Shown in pieces: positions 10,935-21,800 of a stretch of DNA of 23,376 bases. Position 1 is the first letter of the stretch. Each line of letters starts with the position of its first letter. A program made the translations under genes and the position numbers. This stretch comes from Saccoglossus kowalevskii (taxonomy: Eukaryota > Hemichordata > Enteropneusta > Harrimaniidae). Under the pieces are notes generated by a model, which had not been told where the DNA came from, ran no database searches, and saw nothing but the letters and a program-made list of their open reading frames with translations. The DNA lies in contig NW_003138338.1 of assembly GCF_000003605.2 (NCBI RefSeq), positions 40,740-64,115 of the forward strand, read 5' to 3'.

Positions 10935-11629
10935 CACTGCAACCTCGTTATAATGAACATTTTTGTTGAGAATTCCCTGATATAATGACCACATTGCATG
11001 CTTCTCACTCATTATGTATTATGTGCTTCATTATACAGGTGAATATCAAATTAAGGTAGAAGCCTAGTCATGATTTTTGACAAAATTGGTCATAAATCAC
11101 ATGACAATGTTCATTAGTTTATTATGTACAATCATGAAGCTATTGTCTCATGGTACAATGAAATAGCATTATTTTGTGTGTTACAGTTTTGCTTTTTGAG
11201 AAACGCGTCATAATATTTCTTGAAAATTGCTATTTTTAGAACAATTCCATAGAACACAATGTTAAAGAAAGTTTGCTTTTTTGACACTTTTTAAAACCCA
11301 GATTTTTTAAATAATTCACAAAAACAAAAAGTACTCCATCATTAACAATATATAATTTTTTCAGCCTATGTCACCAGGTTAGATTATGCCATAGAAACCT
11401 GTGGTAAAAGTGTTATAATAGTATCAAAATGGCGACTTTCCACTAAAATACAACCATCAATTTCTCGAAAAAAAGACTGGTGACCCCCAACTTTTTTTTG
11501 GTCAATATCCTTATATTGCCTTGGAGTTCAGTTTATTGCAAAATGAATAAATTCTGGGTATTTTAATTTATGAGTAGGCTTCTACCTTAATTGTATGTCC
11601 CCCAAAAGTTCATTATAACGAGGTGACAG
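10935..11629. mobile_element. Tigger/pogo-like MITE containing a second element
   Basis: The ends CACTGCAACCTCGTTATAAT and, inverted, CTGTCACCTCGTTATAATGA are terminal repeats matching over about 18 bp. They are flanked by TA at 10933-10934 and 11630-11631. The C(A)GT(C)AACCTCGTTATAA pattern is typical of pogo/Tigger-type elements. Without the 540-bp inner insertion the host element would be only about 155 bp, a normal MITE size. It lies downstream of the MCU stop codon, on the side of the MCU 3' UTR. Confidence 0.85.
11051..11590. mobile_element. Nested element with TTAA-type ends (540 bp)
   Basis: Inside the Tigger-like MITE, TTAAGGTAGAAGCCTAGTCA at 11051 is matched by its near-perfect inverted complement at 11570-11590 (20 of 21 bases). 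Both outer ends are TTAA, the piggyBac-type target site, but no piggyBac coding sequence is present. An alternative is that these repeats belong to the host element itself. Confidence 0.65.
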
Positions 11630-12170
11630 TATACTGTTTTTACATGAGGTAGACATAACAAGTATTTTTTCTAATTTGATAATTAAAACATTCTATAGAG
11701 AGTTATATAAACTAAAAATCTTCGTACGTAAAATTTTAACCACTGATTCATGCTCCAAATCTGAACAAGTGTGACTAGACAGTATTTGTATTTTTCTGCT
11801 CTATACACTTTCATTAAATGAGCATATCTAAATTGTGCCCTCATGTAACGATATATAATTCAGATACAAATGTAACAAGTAATTTAGCAGTTCTGTGAAT
11901 ATCCCAGACTCAACACTTTAATACTAATTTTCTTTTTTTAATTTATTAATATCTGCATTTATTCTCAGTGTATTATACCAGGAATAAATACAAATGAATA
12001 GCCATGACGACACATTTTAAAATTTTCAAAAGGGACAAAATGTTAACACAAAGAAAAAAAGCCCTTATGTAAAATGTGCAAAGTTCTCAATGTGTGGGTA
12101 ATGCAAATTGTTGATACTGAGCATATGAAAATCAATTTGTAAAAGTACTATTTTGTTGGTAACTTGGTGG

Positions 12171-12214
12171 ATTAAAGTGCCTGACATCATGCTATGCAAT
12201 TATGGCACTTTAAT
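12171..12214. repeat. Perfect 11-bp stem hairpin
   Basis: ATTAAAGTGCC at 12171-12181 is followed, after a 22-base spacer, by its exact complement GGCACTTTAAT at 12204-12214. On the - strand it would lie about 490 bases past the MCU stop codon, possibly in its 3' UTR. It may also be a MITE relic. Confidence 0.6.
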
Positions 12215-12654
12215 TCAAAAATTATCAGAGATCTGAATTTTCATATTTTGTTGTTGGAAAGTCAAGCACTCAGGAGAACAAAAAGCCTGAAAAAATGGTG
12301 ATAATGGCTTGTACCAGCAACTCTGTGTTATTATCTGTAGTTACGGTGCTAGTATACAGCAACATATGAAACAATTGCCTATTGTATGTCACTTTACTCT
12401 CAATATAGAATCACATTATTCATATTCATGCATTTCAAGTCCTACAACCACTTGCCATGTTTATTAGTCCCAATTTATGTCTTATTTTTTCTTTAGTTTT
12501 TTAACAGGGCCATAATAAAGAAATCTAGTTTTAGCACAATGCTATTAAAAATCAAGGTTTGCACATTTCGCAAAAAGTGGTAATTAAAGAACATAACCCC
12601 CTTCAAAACTATATTCCAGAAGAATAATGTTTTACTAAGACAAGCAATGTACAA

Positions 12655-12660
12655 TTTATT
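12655..12660 (-). terminator. Candidate poly(A) signal of MCU
   Basis: AATAAA on the - strand lies about 40 bases past the MCU stop codon. Another copy is at 12460-12465, about 235 bases past it. Which is used is unknown; a longer 3' UTR is equally possible in this AT-rich flank. Confidence 0.4.
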
Positions 12661-12700
12661 TGGAATTTGTAATAATAATAATAATAGTTCTAAAGAAACT

Positions 12701-12817
12701 TTATGATGATTTCTCATTATCTGGAAGTTCAGGAAGAAAAATCTTTTTTGACTGCTTTTGCTGGAGAGGAAGGTTCAACTGGAGTGGATCCTGGAGTCTT
12801 TCGATGTCATATTCCAC
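12701..12817 (-). CDS. MCU: MCU terminal exon (C-terminus and stop)
   Basis: The acceptor is CCTATCACACAG, then [18 protein letters not shown] and a Lys/Ser/Pro-rich tail ending NEKSS and TAA (12701-12703). The DPLQ(V/L)xLPL block is conserved near the C-terminus of animal MCU. The tail after it is lineage-variable. The exon has 38 codons plus the stop. Confidence 0.95.
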   Translation of the reverse strand: MEYDIERLQDPLQLNLPLQQKQSKKIFLPELPDNEKSS

Positions 12818-15800
12818 CTGTGTGATAGGGAAATTAAACTTTAACATACATCTTGCAGCTAAAACAATAGAAATCGTCTATTTGTAAAACATTGTATGGA
12901 TGTTTTCAAACGTCTTTCTTAATTGGAAAATGTATGTCAGATTTATGTGACATTCGAACAGTTTACATTGACTAAAATAGAATCATGTCACTAAATGCAA
13001 ATAATCACACTCGCACAAATATTTTTTGATGGCATTTCCGGTTGTTATAACTTTTTTATAACCTGTATACTATCAATGTACACTTACCTTGGCTATTTCA
13101 TCTTTCAAGACGTTGTATTTGCCAACATCTAATTGCCTTTTCTGTGCAAATTTATGGAAAGTGAACAGGTACTGTCTATCTCTCATAATGGGGTAAATGT
13201 ATTCCTATAACAAACATGATGATCTGATTATTTTATCTCTTGAGTGTAAAACCATAATTCTCATATTTCTAACATATCTGGTGAGTGAGCTTTGCAGCAG
13301 GCACCAAAATATGACAATGTTACAAGAAAGAAGTCTCATGAGTAGAGAAACAAGTACTGTGGAATACTTTTAATTAATTTTCGTTATTTTCGCCGAATGA
13401 ATAATTCAGTGAAAATAAAATCCAGCGAATATAACTTTTTTCCTATATTTTGCACTAAAAAAGTTGATACAGTGAAAATTAAATCCAACTAAAATAAAAT
13501 ATTTTACAGTAACTTGCCCATGAATACATTAGATTTCATAAACATATCACATCACAAAAAATGTATCAACAGCTTTATACTCAATAGACCTATCTGAGGT
13601 TCTTGAAGTACCTTGGTAGCAAAACTGCCATGTGTGCGAAGTGGGGGGGGGTCGAATTGAAGTTGATTCACTTTCGGCCAGTAGAATTGTCATTTCAGGC
13701 AGTTAATTTTTATTATAATAACAGTTTAAGTTATGTATTGTAGATAACAAACTTTTCATAAAATTAGTGATTTTGTATAGTATTTCTGGGGAACAACATA
13801 CAAATATCTTTCAATTTTATTTGTTGACATACCTCTTTTGTTAGTACATAATATGCATACATTGCAATAGCTGTACCATAGCTTACAAAATAAGTCACAG
13901 GTTCCATGATATCCCAAGAATATTCCCACCAGGTTAAACGTGCTAGGAAACCAAATTGTAATGCCATATAACCAAGACCTCCCCACATCAATATGTTTGT
14001 ACGCTTCACAGCTTTTGAGTCAATATCTTGTTTTATCTGAATAAAAAATAAAGACGAATAAAATTATTTGGTACATGTACAACACTGAAGAGAAGTCTGG
14101 CCCAGCCATGGTAATTTTATGATCATTTTTTTTTTTCTTTTAAAACTTGATCTAATGCAAAATTACTATGCCTGGTCTGCTCTGAGGGGTATTTATTGCT
14201 ATCAATTATTCATAATATGCAGTGACTTAATTATGGAATCCAGGAGTCGAACACTTTGAAAAAAGGAAAGCAGACCCTTGTCATGTTACAGCTTAGTTTC
14301 ACCCTAGTGTTATCTTCATAAATTATTCATATTTTCGTAGACTCTTTATTTTTCTCCCATACATGTATCTGAATTTCTGAATAAAATTGCAAAAAATACT
14401 GCAACAGATGTGCATTATTTGTAAACCATCCAAATTGCTCAGGTGTCAAAATGGGAAGGGGATTCCAAGGCTCAATCAGTGTTACACACCAAATGACGTC
14501 CAGGCGAGTTAGTAGGCTTTTTCATATTTGTATACATGTCATGCATTCCCTTATATAGCAGTATCATCACAATTACATAAACATAGTATAGAACTCCTGA
14601 TAATTGTAGTAAAGCTACCACACTGCTAACAGTGGAGAAGAAATTGATCAGATCCCAATTTTAAATTATAATAATTATTTGTTAAAATTAGGTGATTTTC
14701 TCTTTACTGAGAATTCTTGCTTTAGCTTAATGCATGAAAGGCACAGATCAATAGTCTGTCAAATGATTTGATCTTAAACATGAATTTTATTTTTTTTTAC
14801 AGTTCAATTTTGAAATGTTGATCTTTCAGAGAGATATATGGCATTGGAATAGACTCACTTGGTCAAAATGTCAATCATATGTGTATAAGCACATTATTGA
14901 GTGTGGAAATACCCAAAAAAACACTTGTCGAATCCCACTCAATGTTTTGATGCCACTACAATGCCATGACCTTTTCTTTTTTTTTACATTTGATTGCATG
15001 CATAACATGGGATCTCTTAGTGAACAGAAAATAGTCTATTATCTTCCCTTACCTGCTCTAAGGGTTGAAGTTCTGCTTTCAGACGTTCTAATTTTTTTAA
15101 CAAGTCTTTTTCATGCATTAACTGATGTTGCTCCACATTCAGTGTGGTGTAAAGCTTTTGTATAAGTACTTTGACATCAGATAGCTTTTCAGCATCTTCA
15201 CTGTCAACAACTTCTGTTATTTAAAAAAAAAAACAATCTTATTTAGATAAGAGCACATTAACGACAAACAGCAAAGGTCATGCTAGAATCCAAACAAATG
15301 CATTCTCGGGTTGATCCATGTCGTTGGAATATAAACATGAACAATCGATGCATTTATTTTGTTACCATATGATTATCACCTTGACACAAAATAAAAGAAT
15401 TAAATAAATGTTTTGAAAAATAAAATTCCTTTCAAGAATAAATTTGCAAAATCTCTGGTTCTGTGGCAAAGTTGTAGTAAATTTGTGTGAAAACCAGAGA
15501 TTGTGCAAATTAATCTTACAAGTTGCAATTTGATCCAATCTGAAGCGTTTTTCTGGGGTTCCCTTGTCAGCCATGATGACCTACATGTATCACATAGATG
15601 AAATTCTAATTGTTTATATAATATATCGAATGGCCCAGCCATGTTACAACACCAATTAACACACTAGAAATGACACAAGAGACTGATATGCGAGAAAAAG
15701 TAGGGGGATCAAGAGCCTCAGCGTACAAGCGTCTTAGCCGTCTATTCCATGATATTGGTCGCCTTTGACCAACATCATGGCAAGGACGACGTGATACTTG

Positions 15801-18800
15801 AGTGAGGGCGCCACCTAAGGGTACGCTGTGTGTAGGCGTCATTGAGGCCTATGTCCCGCGGCGAGTTGTAACTTTCAACTCATCTCGGGGCAAGTGCGAC
15901 GTGTTGCCCAAACAGAGTATGGATTCCCTGTGTGACAATCCCCCCCCCCCCCCTAGCTGTATTTATTAATAAATAACCAAAACATGAAATAAGCACAGAG
16001 GAAAAAAAAAATACAAAATGATGAAGCAGACTGTAATGATGGGAGGGTGGGAGGTAACTTGAACGATGCTCACTGTATGAAAGCAGGAACTGAATAATAA
16101 TAATAATGAATTTATTGCATCCTTAGAAATAATTTCCATTGGTTGAACAGCAATAAAATGTTAGTAATAAAGTACAATACATATAAAATTAAAGTAAAAG
16201 TAAAATGTCAGTTATTGATATTTCTGATTTCAAATATTTTGTATAAGTATTCACCAACTTGTCTTATTAGTACGTCTGAATGATGCGATGAGAGTAGCCA
16301 AGACTAAGGGACGCCGTGGATGCACTAACGTGATTGGCTAAGATGGCAAAATGTAAACACATGATGGTTCATGGGATACTAACTAAAATAGCACAAACTA
16401 GGGAATGATCTATAAAGTAAATACGAGTTACATAATCAAGGGTGGAAGTGAGCTAGCTGACTATCAATGGAGTGGGAAACAAAGAGTGCACATTTCAGTG
16501 CGTTAACATACAATTACAAATGTTTTGTAATAGTCACATTGTTGCATATTTGTATGTTAATGTGATCTCTGAGGCAGTAGATAGATTGTATATTCAGTCA
16601 AACCTGTGTTAGTAAAAAACTCAATTACAATATAAAGACCACCTGCCTACATGTAGCATTTTTAGGCAGTCCTGAGGCATAATGTATGAGCAACCTGTGT
16701 ATAAAGACCACCTGCCAACATGTAGCATTTTTAGGCAGTCTGAGGCATAATGTATGAGCAACCTGTGTATAAAGACCACCTGCCAACATGTAGCATTTTT
16801 AGGCAGTCCTGAGGCATAATGTATGAGCAACCTGTGTATAAAGACCACCTGCCAACATGTAGCATTTTTAGGCAGTCCTGAGGCATAATGTATGAGCAAC
16901 CTGTGTATAAAGACCACCTGCCTACATGTAGCATTTTTAGGCAGTCCTGAGGCATAATGTATGAGCAACCTGTGTATAAAGACCACCTGCCAACATGTAG
17001 CATTTTTAGGCAGTCCTGAGGCATAATGTATGAGCAACCTGTGTATAAAGACCACCTGCCAACATGTAGCATTTTTAGGCAGTCCTGAGGCATAATGTAT
17101 GAGCAACCTGTGTATAAAGACCACCTGCCAACATGTAGCATTTTTAGGCAGTCCTGAGGCATAATGTATGAGCAACCTGTGTATAAAGACCACCTGTTAT
17201 TAAGTAACCATCCTTCCATCAATATTTTTGCAGGTTTATTTTTGTTTAGAGACAAAAATACTAATTTGCATTCTGTTTATAAAATTTTTAGTTTCCCGCA
17301 TCAAATTGATTTAATTTTGATCAACTCAAATAAATGTATTTTTATTGCAACAGTATCATCTCATTATTCTCTGAACAAATGTCAAATATACGAGTTGGCA
17401 ATCCATAAAAAATAATCAAATTTCCATATAAAGACTGCTTCTGGAAGTCCCTTGGTTGATCGCTATCCACAGGTTTGACTGTACAAACATTTGTTGATGG
17501 TAAAACTACTACAAACCTTGCGTAGGAGGTGTTACATCATAACTGGTATCATTTAGGACTAATTTAAAACTGTCTTTCATCAATATATCAATACCAGTTG
17601 CTTTGGCAACTTTAACATCATCTGAAAAAAAATTAAATATGCAAGTAAGCACATTTAAATGTAAAATACATTATACATACAATTTGAGCACTGTGTGATA
17701 AAAAGTACATTTGAACAGAATATAATTGTGCATTTTTTTGAATTGTGAATTTTTTTAGCTTAGCTTTTTATATTCGTTGATATTTGATTGAATGAAAGGA
17801 AAAGACAATCGTATCATGACAAGGCTTGTTGAATGTATGCTTGTTCTGGGGTCTACTGTCCATGATTACGCAACATGGCAGCTCCCACCATCACGTGATG
17901 TTCTGTTAGCCAATGAGTGAGTGCCATTTGGATAAATACAGCATATTCTCTTAAACACTGTACAGTGGTAATAATTTATAATGATTTATGCATATGCATG
18001 GTTTTTACCATCATCTGCAATGAATTATTGATGTAGCAAATGCAGTATAAGACAAGCACTGATAAATTGAATAATCAATGAACTCAACTTAATATAATAA
18101 TTACCTTTGTTATAAATGACAGCTCTTTCAATTCCACCATCTTCTTGCGTTAACTGGTGTAATAAATCACCCACTGACTGGGAGAATGGTTTCAATGTGA
18201 ATTGGCATAGTTCTTGCCTGGATGGTAATGGTACAAATAAAACTGGTAAACCATTTTGATAAGTACAGCTAGCATCTGAAAATTAAAAAAAAAAATACAC
18301 TGAAAATTAAACTTAAAATTGACATAAGGTATATAAATTTGTGTTGCACAAATTAATCATCAAAATTGTGAATTTATATTAGAAATATTAATTGTAGTAA
18401 CAAGACACTTTAAATGTCACACATTTATATCGAACTAATAAACATGGTTTAAAATAGTACAATGTATGCTTACAAAATTATTTTTACAAACTAAACTTAA
18501 AATTGCAGTAATATTATTTTGTGTCACGAAAAAAATCATCAAAATTGTGAATTGTTGTTATCAATATTAATTGTAAGAAACTTTAAAGGCATATGTCTAT
18601 TATCAAGATAAACACACATTTTTTGTCTAAAATAAATAAATAAATACATAATATTTAATGGGGCTGGTATCTAGTGTAAGAAATAGACAAGGGATGAAGG
18701 CTCCAGCCAGCTCTCATTTTTTAAACTGGAAAAACAGACGAACAGAATGAAAAATAAAATCTATAAAAAATACCAGGTGGATGTCATAATCTGCATATCC

Positions 18801-21800
18801 TATAGACACTCTATGCGAATGAATTTCCAGGCAGAATTTTATGTCATATTTACCAGTATAACACAATTTAGCCAATTTGTTGGACCAAATACAGTCGAAT
18901 TAACTTTATTATAAGAGTCGAACTAACAGCTGAAATTTTTTTTTTTAATGCTCAGCTGTGTGTGATTTATTCAACCCTCCAGTAGAGATGATGAAAATAA
19001 TGCAGCCAACAGAAAGGATAATCTTTATATCAGACTTGTTTAATGCATGACGGTGAACCAGAGCTAATGGCAAAGCAGGCTAATGTCAGTGTAATGCTCA
19101 ATTTTGCATCTAATTTGGGTCAACTTAGCCTTACAAAATACTAATAGACTTTTTTACAAATTTAACAGCTGTAGGATGGAATAAAACCATGATGAACCAA
19201 GCATAGCAATCAGTACATGAATTCTTCTCCAGGTGCATACAGTTAGGTTAGCATTTCTATTAAATTATAAAATGGAATTGGGCAGCATGTATTATAAATG
19301 CCACTTTATAAGACTAAATAAGCATACTGTAATTAATTTTCGCTGAAGGAATGATTCAGTGAAAATAAAAAACCAGGGAATATTCTTTTTTTCTATATTT
19401 TACATTCAACTTATTTAGAATTTGGAGATAACAGCTAAAAATCTGCTATAAACAAACATTTGTGTTTAGTAACAGGACTCTATTTTTACTTCATGATATC
19501 CTTGGGGCAGACATCCAGGTATTTTCACTGCCAACCATCACGGTGAAAACAAAGGCAAATAACTCTCAAAAAAATGTACTTTGGAATAGTTGTTGAGACT
19601 CTCCTGAAAAGTGTAACACAATTTCCCCTACATGTACAACATATATAAATTTTGTTGCTTAGGATTAATTCAAAGTTGCGTTTGTACTATTTCATTGACT
19701 TTTGCTGTTTTCACTGGCTCTTCGACCGGCGTTCCACAGCAGCTCACGCAGAGCCCATAGAAATACATGGTAGAGTGGTGTGCGTCTTAGCAACAAAGAA
19801 CATTCTGTGACGTAGGTCCATCCCCCCAAGGATAGTGTTTCAATGCCAGAAGTGGTCAATTTTGGTGATGTAGTTTACCTCATATAAAGAAAAATTTTAA
19901 TGTTGGAACGAGTACAGATAGATTTTGCCACAAATGCTGGTATGGCTAATTGTTAGGTGCTAGACATATAAATAATGGCTTTTATTTTTGTATGTTTGTA
20001 CAAGGTTTGACAAGGTCAAATGTATTTTTCTTGGATGGATACATTGTACCTAATATACCTGCATAAATCTTAGTAAAAGCTAAATATATATTTTTTCAAT
20101 ATCTTTTTATATATTCTAAATTCCAAAAAGTAACTTATATACATAATTGGTTATTCACATCTAATATCACAGATAAAGTGTGGTATTGCGAGAAGCAGTG
20201 TTTATATTTTTATATTTAGAGCACATAACTAGAATATCCACAATTGAGAATGGAATCACCCAAGACTGTTGCCATGGAAGCAAACAAGATGTCATTTTTC
20301 AGACTCTACCTTAAACAAGTAAAATATCGCTAGTCAGAATAGTTTTATTGTCAATATTGATGATAATGTTTAGTTTAATTAATTCATACTATAAGATCAT
20401 TCATTAATTTATATGATCATCAGAAACTCACATACATTTGCAAAAATAAAATACAATGACGGTCATACTGAGGATATCTCACAAAAGTAGAATAGCAAAT
20501 TATTTCAAGTGATATTTATTGATAAAAAATCCTTGCCTAAGTCAGTTTCTAGATATGGTGAAATACTGTCACTGTGGTAACCAACAAAGATAAAAATATT
20601 TCAAATATTTAAGTTTTTTAGAAAATAAATAAATTCATACATTATCAGTGAGTATTGTATTTACTTTATTAGTAGCACATGCGCTTTGGTCACAATTGTG
20701 AAAGAGCCTATGGTGAAAAGAAGACATGTTTTAAATTATAACTTTATTACTCAACAAGTACTATATGAGGGTTCTGTATTGTAAATAAACAATACATAAT
20801 GAGAATGATCCAGTGTACAATATATCATACACGTAGATGTGCTTCTACAGAATATACGTTTACTTCTTAGCTGAATAAAGTATTCTGCCTTAACTGTATT
20901 TTTGCATGCTCAATAGACCTCAGTAACTGTACAAGCAATAGCAAAAGTGTTTGATTTTGCCCCCAAAATACACACTAATTCTTGTTGATAGAACACTTTG
21001 AGTGAGATGACCTACATTCTCCAGAGGTACTATATTACAATGCTGGTTAATTCAGGAAAAAGACAATTCTTAAAATGAATTACAAAGTAGCACAATTAAT
21101 TTTAGATGCAGTGTGTCAAACCAAACTTTATAAAACTGTAATGGCAAAACTCACTATACAATTATATGAAGCTATCTTGAAGTGTCTATAGTCACTAGTT
21201 TAAAAAACCTAAGCTTGTAGGATAGAATATAAATTTATTTTTTGAGTGATGTGTTTGCATTTAATGATAATAATAAAGATAATTTATTGCATCCTTAGAA
21301 ATACAGTGTTTCCATCAGTTTATAGCAACAGTTTATAGCAACAAAAGTAAGATATTAAAAAACAAAATAACAAAATAACTATAGCAAATAATAAATGATA
21401 GATTTTAGTGTTTTTGTTTCTCATTAAGAACGAGCTGTGTATAAATTCTCCAACAAGTTTGATTACATTTGTGTTAGAATTTTTCATTAAGTATGTAAAT
21501 TTCTGTTGGTCAGTTTTTGTTTCATCAGGAAACTGTATATTTGAGAATATATCCATTCGCAGTGTGTGATATTTTGGGCATTTGATGAGGAGATGCATTT
21601 CATCTTCTATGTCTGCTAAAGTACATTGATATGGTAAGTTTTGATCATGAACCTTGAGTTGGTTTACATATTGACATTTTTAAAGCTAACTGTTTAAAAA
21701 ATGATGGTGCTTCAATCTTAAATATCAGCATTTTCAGAAAAGCAGCTGCTCATATGGTTTAAAGATTATTTACATGTAACTGCATATAGCTGTGCAGCTT

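Noticed and set aside
12660-12887. 75-codon + strand open frame
   Set aside because: It is antisense shadow of the MCU terminal exon.
14240-14262. Possible tRNA B-box-like stretch (GGAGTCGAACAC)
   Set aside because: No A box, cloverleaf or terminator lies at the right distance, so neither a tRNA nor a tRNA-derived SINE can be supported.
14815-15165. 116-codon + strand open frame
   Set aside because: It is antisense to the MCU coiled-coil exon and its intron. The real coding strand is the opposite one.
15362-15842. Three - strand open frames of 70-80 codons in the MCU intron
   Set aside because: They overlap one another and the hairpin and CpG-rich block, have no homology I can see, and cannot be spliced in phase as an MCU exon supported by family alignment.
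16621-17255. Two long - strand open frames (190 and 174 codons) made of 23-residue repeats
   Set aside because: They exist because the 69-bp unit is a multiple of three and lacks stops in two frames at once. Two overlapping frames being open equally argues against selection on either. The array lies inside an MCU intron and a transposon.
16300-17930. Weak inverted similarity between 16325-16375 and 17870-17925 (CCATCA(C/T)GTG, TTAGCCAAT)
   Set aside because: Matches are short and scattered, and could be chance or a very old repeat; too weak to list as a feature.
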